A program made the position numbers and the translations under genes. From NCBI GenBank assembly GCA_016342415.1, contig JAEIOD010000021.1, positions 1 to 64,000 of the forward strand: a DNA stretch of 64,000 nt, in the 5' to 3' direction. This document shows, piece after piece, positions 27,848-36,437 of this stretch. The notes below the pieces were generated by a model. It made no database searches and was not told where the DNA came from. It saw nothing but the letters and a program-made list of their open reading frames with translations. The number at the start of each line of letters is the position of its first letter. Position 1 is the first letter of the stretch. This DNA is from Clostridiales bacterium. Its GTDB lineage: Bacteria > Bacillota > Clostridia > Peptostreptococcales > Acidaminobacteraceae.

Positions 27848-28121
27848 AAGTCCCCTTCCATACTTGGTTTAAATCAGTTCTTTATTATATCATGAAGAAA
27901 TAATTAAGAAACATTTATTTTGCAATTGACTTCAGAATGTAAAACATATGAATTAAGAGAATCTTAAAAATACTATCAACCTCTTAACAAAGGCTTAAGA
28001 ATATATTAAATACACATTTTTTATCGATAAACGATAAAAAAATATTGAAAAGGAATATGTTTGCTGTTAACCTAATCTTGAAAGAAAAAGTTGTTTTAAC
28101 ACTCTTAAAAAGGAGATTTCT
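27848..28121. other. divergent intergenic region with a strong palindrome
   Basis: Separates the acyltransferase fusion (leftward) from the DUF2975 operon (rightward). A -10 TATAAT for the leftward gene is at 27884-27889. A perfect 10-bp inverted repeat TTTTTTATCG/CGATAAAAAA with a five-base loop is at 28017-28041, about 80 bases upstream of the DUF2975 start; it may be an operator for the HTH protein of that operon. No clear promoter for the rightward operon was found. Confidence 0.5.
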
Positions 28122-28586
28122 ATGAAAAAGATGAAATACAGTACATTTGCAGGCTATGTCAAACTTTTACTCGACATTTTATTTTTTCTGGGTATCGGTT
28201 GTCTAATTGCTTCACCACTATTGATCAACTCCGGCATACACATTTACACCTCAAAAGCGACCGAGTATCTTATCAGAAATATTTTCACACTATTGGTTTT
28301 ATCTGATATTGCCATCATCTATGTTTTGTTTGAATTGAGAAAGATCTTTTATTCGATAAAGGTTGGGACACCTTTTATAGAGAGTAATGTCAAAGGGCTC
28401 TTTAGAATGGGCGTCGCTTCAATACTGCTCTCATTAGTTTTTATTTATAAGTTATTTGTGTTCAAATCCTTTTTAACTTATTTTGTAATTCTCGTCCTTA
28501 TCATTGCAGGTTGTTTTTCTTTTACATTATCGGAGCTTTTTAAAGAAGCGATGAGGGTAAAAGAAGAAAACGACCTGACTATTTAA
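28122..28586 (+). CDS. DUF2975 family membrane protein
   Basis: A 154-residue protein with four membrane helices (about residues 14-34, 47-67, 90-112 and 118-138), and a short charged tail. The N-terminal region with KLLLDILFFLGIG and the loop VGTPFIESNVKGLFRMGV (about residue 85) are typical of DUF2975, the YoaS family of Bacillus. Members are almost always encoded next to a small Cro/CI-type regulator of the YozG type, as here. Function is not established; a membrane sensor or partner of the regulator is suspected. AAGGAG lies upstream. Confidence 0.88.
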   Translation: MKKMKYSTFAGYVKLLLDILFFLGIGCLIASPLLINSGIHIYTSKATEYLIRNIFTLLVLSDIAIIYVLFELRKIFYSIKVGTPFIESNVKGLFRMGVASILLSLVFIYKLFVFKSFLTYFVILVLIIAGCFSFTLSELFKEAMRVKEENDLTI

Positions 28587-28596
28587 GGTGGTGCAT

Positions 28597-28812
28597 ATGA
28601 AAATTATTGTAAATTTAGATGTGATGATGGCCAAAAGAAAAATAAGTTCTACTGAACTATCAAATAAAATAGGCATCAGCAAAGCCAATTTGTCCATTCT
28701 AAAAAACAACAAAGCAAAAGCCATCAGGTTTTCAACGCTAGAAGCCATATGCGACGTTCTGGACTGCCAACCTGGGGATATTCTAGAATACAAAACAGGA
28801 GGTGACTCATGA
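28597..28812 (+). CDS. small HTH (Cro/CI, YozG-like) transcriptional regulator
   Basis: A 71-residue DNA-binding protein made almost only of a helix-turn-helix: ISSTELSNKIGISKANLSIL is the two-helix core, and the C-terminal CDVLDCQPGDILEY is a hallmark of the YozG/HTH_26 group. The start at 28597 (ATG) follows AAGGTGG by five bases; a GTG three codons earlier overlaps it. It is coupled to DUF2975 (11 bases) and overlaps the next gene by four bases (ATGA), so all three should be made together. The palindrome at 28017-28041 is a possible target. Confidence 0.9.
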   Translation: MKIIVNLDVMMAKRKISSTELSNKIGISKANLSILKNNKAKAIRFSTLEAICDVLDCQPGDILEYKTGGDS

Positions 28813-30263
28813 AACAATACACTTTGCTCTTAATGAGTATCGTATCAGCTCTGCTCATTACCACATTATTATTCGGAAGCGGATTAGGTTTAATGGCAAC
28901 GCTTGTGACAGGTACACTTCTCATCACATTTTTTATTTCTTTTAAACAAGCAGGTAAACTCGCTTTAAAAAAAGGTTTTTTTCTGCTCATTGCCTTAATA
29001 TGTTTAAGTCTCAGCTTTTTACTAAGGGATCAAGTCATGTTACATCTACTGAATCTTGTTGTATTCTTTGGTTTATCCATTGTATATTCGGTTCAAATGA
29101 TAGAGGGTCAACCCTTAAAGATAAACACTCACTTAATTACTAGGAGTTTGGAACAATTGCTTTATCCAATAGGCGAATTTTCTGTACCCATTACTTTGCT
29201 TTTCAAAAATAAGAAAAACAAAAAACTGAAAGATTTAGATCCCAAAATCAAAAGTGTTTTAATCGGTATTATCATAGCATTGCCATTACTCCTAATATTT
29301 ACAGCACTTTTAGCATCCGCTGATGATGTTTTCAGTTCAATGATCGCTATTGATTTATCGTTTTTAAATGATTTTTTAGATGGTACAACAATACCCAAAA
29401 TCATAGTTTCACTGTTTTCAACATTTTATATTTTTTCCTTTTTCCATTACCTTTTATATAAGAAAAAAGAAGAAGAGATACAAGCCGAGCCTTTTGTCAA
29501 TGACGATGTCGAAGCAACGAGCGACACCTCAAAAGATATCATCGTTACAACTGTTTTGGTTTTAATGAATTTGCTATTTTTAGTATTTACGTTTATTCAG
29601 TTTAAGTACTTATTCTCAAAGGCCAATATCGGTTTCGATGGCTTAACTTACTCCTCTTATGCTAGGAAAGGATTTTTTGAATTAACCATCATTTCGATGT
29701 TGATCATCGGTTTAATATTAGTATTCTCTCGATTTACAAAGAATAAGGCAAACAATCTCCTAATGAGTTTGATGGTGACGACAACATTGGTAATTGCTTA
29801 CTCCGCTATCTTTAGAATGAATCTGTATATTTGGGCTTATGGGTATACATGGCTTCGCATTGTTTCACTCTGTTTTATCATTTTGCAAATGTTGCTCCTT
29901 GTCATCACATGCATTTATCTATGGTACAGAGGCATCAACATCCATGTCATTATTGCAAGCCTTTATCTGATTGCTTATTTGGGTTTAAACTTTACCAATG
30001 TAGACTATTTTATTGTAGAAGGCAATATCACCAGATACCTAGAAGGCAAAGAACTCGATGTTTACTATTTCGAAACACTCACTTACGATGCGACGGATTC
30101 TCTTATTAAGTATTATATTGAATTTAGCGATCAAGAAAGCCACCAGCAAGCTTTTCAGGATATCAAATCGGTTTTAGTCCAAAAGGAATACGATTTAAAA
30201 GACGATATCAAATGGTATCATTACAACTATTCGAAAGTCCATGCAAAACAACTTTTAAATTAA
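28809..30263 (+). CDS. DUF4173-type integral membrane protein
   Basis: A 484-residue protein with about ten to eleven membrane helices and an extracellular C-terminal tail. The segment LLIFTALLASADDVFSSMI (about residue 160-180) and FLVFTFIQFKYLF (about 255) match the DUF4173/DUF4153 group as I know it. Such proteins are repeatedly found with DUF2975 and a YozG-like regulator, the arrangement seen here, but no biochemical role is known. The last 75 residues are polar and should be outside the membrane. Start overlaps the regulator stop by four bases with AGGAGG upstream. Confidence 0.8.
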   Translation: MKQYTLLLMSIVSALLITTLLFGSGLGLMATLVTGTLLITFFISFKQAGKLALKKGFFLLIALICLSLSFLLRDQVMLHLLNLVVFFGLSIVYSVQMIEGQPLKINTHLITRSLEQLLYPIGEFSVPITLLFKNKKNKKLKDLDPKIKSVLIGIIIALPLLLIFTALLASADDVFSSMIAIDLSFLNDFLDGTTIPKIIVSLFSTFYIFSFFHYLLYKKKEEEIQAEPFVNDDVEATSDTSKDIIVTTVLVLMNLLFLVFTFIQFKYLFSKANIGFDGLTYSSYARKGFFELTIISMLIIGLILVFSRFTKNKANNLLMSLMVTTTLVIAYSAIFRMNLYIWAYGYTWLRIVSLCFIILQMLLLVITCIYLWYRGINIHVIIASLYLIAYLGLNFTNVDYFIVEGNITRYLEGKELDVYYFETLTYDATDSLIKYYIEFSDQESHQQAFQDIKSVLVQKEYDLKDDIKWYHYNYSKVHAKQLLN

Positions 30264-30267
30264 TAAA

Positions 30268-30300
30268 ATCAAAAAAATCCACCTTAGTGGATTTTTTGAT
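30268..30300. terminator. bidirectional terminator
   Basis: Stem of about 14 bp (30268-30282 with 30287-30300, one unpaired A) with CTTA loop and A/T-rich ends, between the converging genes ending at 30263 and 30301. Works as a U-tract terminator on both strands. Confidence 0.85.
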
Positions 30301-31635
30301 TTAATAATTTCTAACTCGATCAACTTCTTCTTTGTTTAACAGTACTTTAAACAGCTTTTTATCTTTATCATATAATCTGATAACACCTTTATTCATTTCT
30401 TCAATCAAGCGCTCACCAGCATAACATTTTAAGCCGTCGTTCAGTTCATCACCTTTTACAAATAGTTTCGTCAACTTACTCACCTGTACATAATCATCGC
30501 CAACATCCACAAATTTAACTTCACCATCACTATAATAGTTGATTTGATACAAATCATCTGATCCTTCTTTTTTATAACCTTGTTCCGAAAGCGCTGCAGC
30601 ATAAGGTAGCAAATCATCTGGAATCAAATGAATAGAACCGACCAAGAAGTCTCCATCAATGTACTTGGCACCTAAAGATTTTATGTACTCTAAATCAATT
30701 GTATCCTGATCAAAATAAGCATATGATATTTGATTATAATTCTTTTTGAAGTCAGCTCTTGCAATAGAAATCGGTAAAAACTCCACTTCTATTACCTTAT
30801 ATGCTTCCTTCAACATACCTTTTCTAAAGATACCATTGTGTATAGAAGCAATTGACTTGCCTCCATTTGATTCATATATGTTGCCACTCGATAAAGGATC
30901 AATATACAACACCTTATCGTTCTTATCATAATATGTAATATTCACATTGTAGTAATAACCATCATAGTTGTTGTTCAAGTTGGTATATACTTTAACGTAG
31001 TCATTATCCGATCCATCTTCTCTTTCAATGTATAACATCTCATTGAACAACAATCCTTTTTCCTCAAGTTCAGCATCAGTTACTTTAAGCTGTACATAAT
31101 AAGGCTCTGGAATAAAAACTTCTAAAGTAGGATCTACCGATACTTTAAGACCTGTTGCATTCTCCCACTTATAACCTGCTCCAAACTCTCCTACCATATA
31201 ATCATATGTCATTGGAAAGTAAGTAATATTTCTAAAGTTTAAAAGCGGATAGTCTGCACTCAGATTGTCAATGATCTCACCATTTACAATAACGGGAAAA
31301 GTCACAATAGTTGCGTCGTATTGACCACCAAGGTTATTTAGCACTTTTTCCTTTTGTACATACACCTGCATTTTGTCTTTCTTTGAAACTTTTAATCCAT
31401 CAACATCATTCCATTTCAATTCAAGACCTAAAGCAAAAGACAAATCCCAAGTCATTGGAATATACGTTATACCTTTGTACTGAATAAATGGAAATTTCTC
31501 TGTTCTGTTGTCAATAACATTGCCATTGATTGTTATATCAAATTCCGGCAAGATAACTTCCACCTCTTTTGTTTCTGCAAACGTTGCTGGTATCAGTAAC
31601 ACCAATAACATCACGATAAATACTATTCTCTTCAT
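30301..31635 (-). CDS. secreted protein with two stalk (copper amine oxidase N-like) domains
   Basis: A 444-residue exported protein with a signal peptide cleaved after about residue 20 (TFAET). Two tandem repeats follow: residues about 28-88 (ITINGNVIDNRTEKFPFI, ITYIPMTWDLS, W-x-x-x-x-GLKVS) and about 112-168 (VIVNGEIIDN, ITYFPMTYDYM, W-x-x-x-x-GLKVS). These are the stalk domains common on Firmicutes surface proteins and are not enzymatic by themselves. The rest has no family I recognise. No anchor motif or LPXTG is visible, so it may be released or held by the stalk domains. Gene stands alone; AGGAGGG precedes the ATG. Confidence 0.75.
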   Translation of the reverse strand: MKRIVFIVMLLVLLIPATFAETKEVEVILPEFDITINGNVIDNRTEKFPFIQYKGITYIPMTWDLSFALGLELKWNDVDGLKVSKKDKMQVYVQKEKVLNNLGGQYDATIVTFPVIVNGEIIDNLSADYPLLNFRNITYFPMTYDYMVGEFGAGYKWENATGLKVSVDPTLEVFIPEPYYVQLKVTDAELEEKGLLFNEMLYIEREDGSDNDYVKVYTNLNNNYDGYYYNVNITYYDKNDKVLYIDPLSSGNIYESNGGKSIASIHNGIFRKGMLKEAYKVIEVEFLPISIARADFKKNYNQISYAYFDQDTIDLEYIKSLGAKYIDGDFLVGSIHLIPDDLLPYAAALSEQGYKKEGSDDLYQINYYSDGEVKFVDVGDDYVQVSKLTKLFVKGDELNDGLKCYAGERLIEEMNKGVIRLYDKDKKLFKVLLNKEEVDRVRNY

Positions 31636-31801
31636 TTCACCCTCCTAAGGCTCATCTCAATAACACAATTTAAATTTTATCATATCGGATTTGCTCAAGA
31701 CATTAAATAAAGCTTAAATAAAAAGATTTAATTTAAGGTACAGTTAAGGTATGATCGAATTGTTTTATTGCAATACCAAATTAAAAATATGACAATACAG
31801 C

Positions 31802-31836
31802 AAAATACCTGAACAGGAAGCCTATTCAGGTATTTT
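31802..31836 (-). terminator. tilS terminator overlapping its stop codon
   Basis: Twelve-bp perfect stem (31802-31813 with 31825-31836). The 5' arm on the minus strand contains the last tilS codons, and the stop codon (31822-31824) abuts it. The A/T-rich end of the stem supplies the U-rich tract. Confidence 0.8.
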
Positions 31837-33153
31837 AGAAAGTTTAAAACTTATTTTATTTTTAGTATGACTATCTACTTTATACAAATCACTCAACCGA
31901 TAACCCGCTACCCATATAATTTGTTCTTCATCACACAAAAGCAACACGTCATCACGACGATGTACCGGTACTTTTTGATCTATTAGAAAATCTTTCAACT
32001 TCTTTGTCCCCTTCATATTAAGGGGTGAAAATCGATCACCTGGTTTTCTAGTTCTTATGAATAAAGAGCCCTTTATCTTATCTCTATCAACTGTAACGAT
32101 GTCTCTACTATTCGAGTCAACAGAGTCCAACTGTTCCAATCTATTCCCATTATAATCGAAATACCGATCAAACAGAGTTGGTTCTACACCATTGGTACAT
32201 TTTTTATAAAACAACAACTGCTTATAACTGATTTTAAACACCAGTCCTTTTACGTTTTTTTCATTACCGTGTTTTTGAGAACGCACCATGTCCATTATTT
32301 CTTTAACACTTTCATAAGAAACACCTTTTAAAGAGACTTGTTGATCAATTATTTTTCTTAGGACACGACTTAAAATCGCGTTTTCAAGTTCCAAGTCAGA
32401 TAATAAAACACTTTCTTTTTTAACACATCTGTTATAGACATCCTCCACATAGGTTTCAATAAATCTCAAATCCTCTGTTAATAATTGAGTGGTATCAAAC
32501 AACTTTTCTATGACTTTTTCATTAAAGTTCTTTTCGATATAAGGTATCAATTCCAGTCGAATCTTATTTCTTGTATAATCGGTTTCAAAGTTTGTATGAT
32601 CTGTACGATACATCAAATCATGTTCTTTACAGTACTTTTCAATATCTCTTCTACGAATACCCAGAAGCGGTCTAATGATATGGCCTCTTTTGAATTTGGT
32701 TGCAGTTAATCCTTCCAAACCACTGCCTCTAAAAAGTCTCATCAAAATCGTTTCTGCCTGATCATTCATATTTTGAGCCACAGCTACTTTATTGGAACCG
32801 GTCTCTTTTAATACATAATCAAACAGCTCATAACGAACTTCTCTAGCAGCTTCTTCAAAGCTCATTTTCATGTCTTTTGCTAGATTTTCTATGTCTTTAG
32901 AGAATATATATGATTTTAAACCTAGCAGATCTGACAATTTTTTTACGTACGTTGCATCTCCATCTGCATCTTCACCTCTAAGTTGATGATTGAGATGACA
33001 AACATATAATTCTAAATCATAGTCATTTTTTATGCTATGAAGACCATGAAGCAAAGCGGTGGAATCCGCACCTCCTGATACAGCAACAACAATTTTGTCA
33101 CCTTTATCAATCAGATTATTCTTTTTTATAATTTGAATCATTTGATTTAACAT
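31822..33153 (-). CDS. tilS: tRNA(Ile)-lysidine synthase
   Basis: Adds lysine to C34 of tRNA-Ile(CAU) so that it reads AUA. The PP-loop VVAVSGGADSTALL is at the N-terminus, followed by CHLNHQLRGEDA and RMLFRGSG-type (LMRLFRGSGLEG) motifs, with the C-terminal tRNA-binding domains complete. I set the start at 33153 because GAGGGAG lies six bases upstream; earlier in-frame ATGs would include this ribosome site. The 443-residue product has normal length. It precedes ftsH as in other Firmicutes, with insertions between. Confidence 0.95.
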   Translation of the reverse strand: MLNQMIQIIKKNNLIDKGDKIVVAVSGGADSTALLHGLHSIKNDYDLELYVCHLNHQLRGEDADGDATYVKKLSDLLGLKSYIFSKDIENLAKDMKMSFEEAAREVRYELFDYVLKETGSNKVAVAQNMNDQAETILMRLFRGSGLEGLTATKFKRGHIIRPLLGIRRRDIEKYCKEHDLMYRTDHTNFETDYTRNKIRLELIPYIEKNFNEKVIEKLFDTTQLLTEDLRFIETYVEDVYNRCVKKESVLLSDLELENAILSRVLRKIIDQQVSLKGVSYESVKEIMDMVRSQKHGNEKNVKGLVFKISYKQLLFYKKCTNGVEPTLFDRYFDYNGNRLEQLDSVDSNSRDIVTVDRDKIKGSLFIRTRKPGDRFSPLNMKGTKKLKDFLIDQKVPVHRRDDVLLLCDEEQIIWVAGYRLSDLYKVDSHTKNKISFKLSKIPE

Positions 33154-33204
33154 AACATTCTCCCTCAAGACCATTTTAGCATCACAGAGATACTCTAACA
33201 AGAA

Positions 33205-33224
33205 AAACAGCCCGAAGGCTGTTT
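33205..33224 (-). terminator. tldD-tldE terminator
   Basis: Eight-bp stem AAACAGCC/GGCTGTTT (33205-33212 with 33217-33224) closed, on the minus strand, by a stable TTCG tetraloop and followed by TTCTTG. It lies after the 43-bp repeats downstream of tldE. Confidence 0.7.
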
Positions 33225-33231
33225 AAATTGA

Positions 33232-33375
33232 TTATTCTCCAGCCACCATCAAGTGGCCATAGTTTGTTATTTTTTTATTCTCCAGCCACATCAAGTGGCC
33301 ATAGTTTGTTTATTAAATTATTCTCCAGCCACATCAAGTGGCCATAGTTTGTTTATTAAATTATTCTCCAGCCAC
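33232..33375. repeat. 43-bp tandem repeat copying the tldE 3' end
   Basis: Starts of TTATTCTCCAGCCAC lie at 33232, 33275, 33318 and 33361, an exact 43-bp period. Units 33275-33317 and 33318-33360 are identical; 33232-33274 is slightly diverged. The fourth copy (33361-33375) is the end of the tldE coding sequence (Val-Ala-Gly-Glu-stop), so each unit repeats the last four codons and stop. Each unit also holds a small hairpin, GCCAC/GTGGC. Confidence 0.95.
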
Positions 33376-34719
33376 AGCTAGAGACTTTATTTTAAGTGAA
33401 GGTGATGCTATAAATGTAGAGCCTGCCGGGAATGTGAATTCCAAATCATTACCGACAGCTACAATATCCATCAATAAATCCTTTAAATTTCCTGCTACAG
33501 TGATTTGATCTACCGGTCTAACTATTTTACCCTCTTCTACTAAAAAGCCATTAGCAGCTAAAGAGAAGTCGCCTGATATAGTATTCAAACCAGAATGTAA
33601 ACCTTGCAACTCGATAATAATCATACCTTCTGTCATATCACCGATCAACTCTTCCAAACTATCCTTACCAGGCTCAATGTACATATTGGTAGGTGCAACA
33701 TTCAAGCTTGACTTATAAGACGCTTTAGAAGCGTTTCCTGTTGAAGCAACACCATCTTTTGTTGCTGTTTTCACATTATGAAGAAAAGACATCAACTGAC
33801 CGTCTTTTATAATCTCGGTTTTTTGAGTCGGTGTACCTTCTGCATCAAAACTCGCATTACCAAATCCATTCTTCATAAACGGATCATCTACTAAAGTTAC
33901 ACAACTTCCAGCGACTGCTTCATTCAAACGACCTTTCATCAGCGATAAGTCCTTCTGTACCACTTCTGCATTAAAGACACTTTCAAAAGCACCTAGCAAA
34001 CTTGCAGCACAATCATTTCTAAATACCACTGGATATGATTTAGAAGGCACTGTTTTAGATCCAAGTAGGGATGTTGCTTCTTTGACAACCTTCTGAGCAA
34101 CGGTCTTATAATCGAAGTTTCTGAAGTCTCTATCCAATACCATACAAATACCAGTTTTGTTTTCACCATTTTCTACAGCTAAAGCCATAATCAACGCAAC
34201 GGCTAAATTGCTTTTTTGACTTAAATCCATACCTTTTGTATTTTTAATACGCAGTTCATTCTCATAATCAGCATATAAATTATAAGCAAGTGATTGAATT
34301 CTCGAATCTAGTTTCATAACTTCTATTTCTACATTTTTTAGAAACTCAATCTTTTCAGCTTTAGAAATTCCGTTTAAACCATCGTTGTAAGCATCAACTT
34401 CAACAAACCCTGTCTGTGGTGATGATATCACAACCTTATCTTCAGATTCGATTGCCTGTGCATTGGCTTTTGCTTCTCTTACCAACATAGCAATTGATTG
34501 GTCGTCCAAAATTTCAGTATAAGCATAACCCATCTTGTTATCAAACAACCCTCTAAAAGATAAACCAGAAACTTCAGAGATGCTAAATTTATCCACTTCA
34601 CTTTTAAAAACCGTTGTTTCAAATTCTTTATGTTTTTGGAAGTACACTTCCATATCTTCAAAGCCTTCTTTTGAACCCAATTCAAATACTGAATCTACAA
34701 ACTTTTGATACTCCATCAT
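33361..34719 (-). CDS. tldE: TldE/PmbA metalloprotease subunit
   Basis: Partner of TldD in a heterodimeric metalloprotease that degrades unfolded peptides and matures some modified peptides. The 452-residue protein shows the PmbA pattern ISEVSGLSFRGLFDNKMGYA, FRNDCAASLLGAF, and GLHSGLNTISGDFSLAANG, and lacks the HExxxH zinc motif, as expected for this subunit. It lies eight bases after tldD. Two consecutive ATGs fit AAGGAGG; the second (34716) has better spacing. Its last codons are duplicated downstream in the 43-bp repeats. Confidence 0.95.
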   Translation of the reverse strand: MMEYQKFVDSVFELGSKEGFEDMEVYFQKHKEFETTVFKSEVDKFSISEVSGLSFRGLFDNKMGYAYTEILDDQSIAMLVREAKANAQAIESEDKVVISSPQTGFVEVDAYNDGLNGISKAEKIEFLKNVEIEVMKLDSRIQSLAYNLYADYENELRIKNTKGMDLSQKSNLAVALIMALAVENGENKTGICMVLDRDFRNFDYKTVAQKVVKEATSLLGSKTVPSKSYPVVFRNDCAASLLGAFESVFNAEVVQKDLSLMKGRLNEAVAGSCVTLVDDPFMKNGFGNASFDAEGTPTQKTEIIKDGQLMSFLHNVKTATKDGVASTGNASKASYKSSLNVAPTNMYIEPGKDSLEELIGDMTEGMIIIELQGLHSGLNTISGDFSLAANGFLVEEGKIVRPVDQITVAGNLKDLLMDIVAVGNDLEFTFPAGSTFIASPSLKIKSLAVAGE

Positions 34720-34727
34720 ATACCTCC

Positions 34728-36110
34728 TTACTTTCTGCCACCTACAGTAATATCCTGAACTCTAACCATCGGCTGTCCAACCCATGTCGGAATAGATCCA
34801 GAACTCGATCCGCACATGCCCTGGCCATAAGCCAATTCATTACCAACCATATCAATCTTTTGCAAGACTTCCAAGCCAGTACCGATTAAAGTTGCACCTC
34901 TCACAGGTTCTGCGACTTTACCATCTCTAATTATATAACCTTCCGTTACAGCAAAGTTAAAGTCCCCAGTTGCCGGATTAACAGAACCGCCACCCATGTT
35001 TCTAGCATAAATACCCAGTTCAGTATTTTTTATAATGTCATCATGAGTCGATTTACCCGGTGCTATATAAGTGTTGGTCATACGTGATGTTGGTGCAAAC
35101 TGATACGATTGTCTTCTACCAGCACCAGTTTGAGCCATATTCATACGTCTCGCACCTAACTTATCAATCATATAATTCTTTAATACGCCATTTTCAAGCA
35201 AAACATTCTTTTGTGGCAATTCGCCTTCATCATTGATGTTAAACGAACCCCAACCATTATTAATTGTACCGTCATCAATCGCCGTTACCACATCAGAGGC
35301 AATCTTCTCACCCAGTTTGTTACAATAAACAGAAGTGCCTTTAGCAACAGATGTTGCTTCTAAACCATGACCACATGCTTCATGGAAAATAACACCACCA
35401 AATCCATTGTCAATTACAACCGGCATCTTTCCACTTGGACATTGATCTGCATAAACCATTGTTTTTGCAATTCTTGCAGCTTCTTTACCTATATTTTTAA
35501 GTGTTTTTTCATTGTATATTTCAAGTCCAACGTGTGCACCCGTATCACTTGATCCAGTTTGCATCTCACCATTTACAGAAGCGACTGCGCCAACTCTTAA
35601 TCTGGTTCTTACCCTTTGGTCTTCTGCATATACTCCTTCAGTATTGGCAACCATGATATTTTGCACATAATCCAAATAAGAGCCTGTCACTTGAGTAATT
35701 TCTTTTGCATAACCACTCGCTTCTGCAGCTGCAATTTTAAGCCAATCAATTTTTTCACCTTTAGAAATATCTGCCGGCATCACTTTAATCGGATTAATTG
35801 TGTCCACACATTTTTTAACCAAATCAATACCCAAGTTTTTATCAACACCAGAAATTGAAGATGCTATTTCTTTAGCTACCTTAATCAAATTTTCTTTTGA
35901 GGTATCATTGGTATAACCATAGATTGAATTATTACCGTTAAAAATTCTAATTCCGGCACCATACGAACGACCAGCGTTAGAAGTTTCAATTTTACCACCA
36001 ATCATATTGATGACATTATCATGACGATCCTCTACGAAAACCTCAGCAAAATCTCCCCCACTGGATAACGCTGCATGTAACACTTCTTTTACGATACTTT
36101 CTTTAATCAT
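34728..36110 (-). CDS. tldD: TldD metalloprotease, catalytic subunit
   Basis: Zinc-bearing subunit of the TldD/TldE protease. The 460-residue protein contains HEACGHGLE (about residue 248), the HExxxH metal motif of the family, with SYGAGIRIFNGN and GNMGGGSVNPATGDFNF-type segments (MGGGSVNPATGDFNF) shared with TldE. Length is normal. AGGAGG precedes the ATG. No modified-peptide gene cluster is nearby, so a housekeeping peptide-degradation role is assumed. Confidence 0.95.
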   Translation of the reverse strand: MIKESIVKEVLHAALSSGGDFAEVFVEDRHDNVINMIGGKIETSNAGRSYGAGIRIFNGNNSIYGYTNDTSKENLIKVAKEIASSISGVDKNLGIDLVKKCVDTINPIKVMPADISKGEKIDWLKIAAAEASGYAKEITQVTGSYLDYVQNIMVANTEGVYAEDQRVRTRLRVGAVASVNGEMQTGSSDTGAHVGLEIYNEKTLKNIGKEAARIAKTMVYADQCPSGKMPVVIDNGFGGVIFHEACGHGLEATSVAKGTSVYCNKLGEKIASDVVTAIDDGTINNGWGSFNINDEGELPQKNVLLENGVLKNYMIDKLGARRMNMAQTGAGRRQSYQFAPTSRMTNTYIAPGKSTHDDIIKNTELGIYARNMGGGSVNPATGDFNFAVTEGYIIRDGKVAEPVRGATLIGTGLEVLQKIDMVGNELAYGQGMCGSSSGSIPTWVGQPMVRVQDITVGGRK

Positions 36111-36245
36111 TTTGCCTCCTTATTTATAATTATTTTAGCATAACGTTAAAATTATTTTCTCGTTTAAAGAATATCACATGCTTCAAATTCTGTCAAAAGA
36201 CATATTTGTAATATTTGCACTATTCATGTCTGAGGGAGCAAATTT

Positions 36246-36265
36246 TATCCACAGTTTATCCACAG
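36246..36265 (+). promoter_or_regulatory. two perfect DnaA-box sequences
   Basis: TTATCCACA occurs at 36246-36254 and 36257-36265, same orientation, starts 11 bp apart. Both match the DnaA consensus exactly. They lie between tldD and the tRNA-Leu terminator, with no dnaA or dnaN gene in the window, so they may be a titration or regulatory cluster rather than the origin. Confidence 0.5.
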
Positions 36266-36277
36266 GTCAAAAAATAG

Positions 36278-36307
36278 AAAAAAGACGTAATTTCTTACGT
36301 CTTTTTC
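36278..36307 (-). terminator. tRNA-Leu terminator
   Basis: Stem AAAAAGACGTAA/TTACGTCTTTTT with a four-base TTTC loop just downstream of the tRNA 3' end, followed on the minus strand by a T-rich tail. Confidence 0.85.
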
Positions 36308-36310
36308 TCT

Positions 36311-36398
36311 TGGTGCCGAGGACCGGAATCGAACCGGTACGATCGCAATGATCGCAGGATTTTAAGTCCTGTGCGTCTGCCAGTTCCGCCACCACGGC
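36311..36398 (-). tRNA. tRNA-Leu (anticodon UAA)
   Basis: Read on the minus strand, this 88-nt gene has the class II tRNA-Leu form: GGCGGAACTGGCAGACGC D-arm, anticodon stem CAGGA/TCCTG around loop CTTAAAA (anticodon TAA), a long variable arm CGATCATTGCGATCG, TTCGATT T-loop and an encoded CCA end (36311-36313). The acceptor stem is GCCGTGG/CCTCGGC, so position 5 (U) faces position 68 (U), a mismatch where B. subtilis has G-U. It has its own promoter and terminator. Confidence 0.97.
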
Positions 36399-36437
36399 AC
36401 ATTTCGCGTGTGTTCACATACGCTGCGAACAATTAAT

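Noticed and set aside
33232-33375. CRISPR array
   Set aside because: The units are directly contiguous with no variable spacers, and they derive from the tldE 3' end; no cas genes.
36246-36265. Chromosome origin oriC
   Set aside because: Two DnaA boxes only, no dnaA/dnaN/rpmH genes and no clear AT-rich unwinding element.
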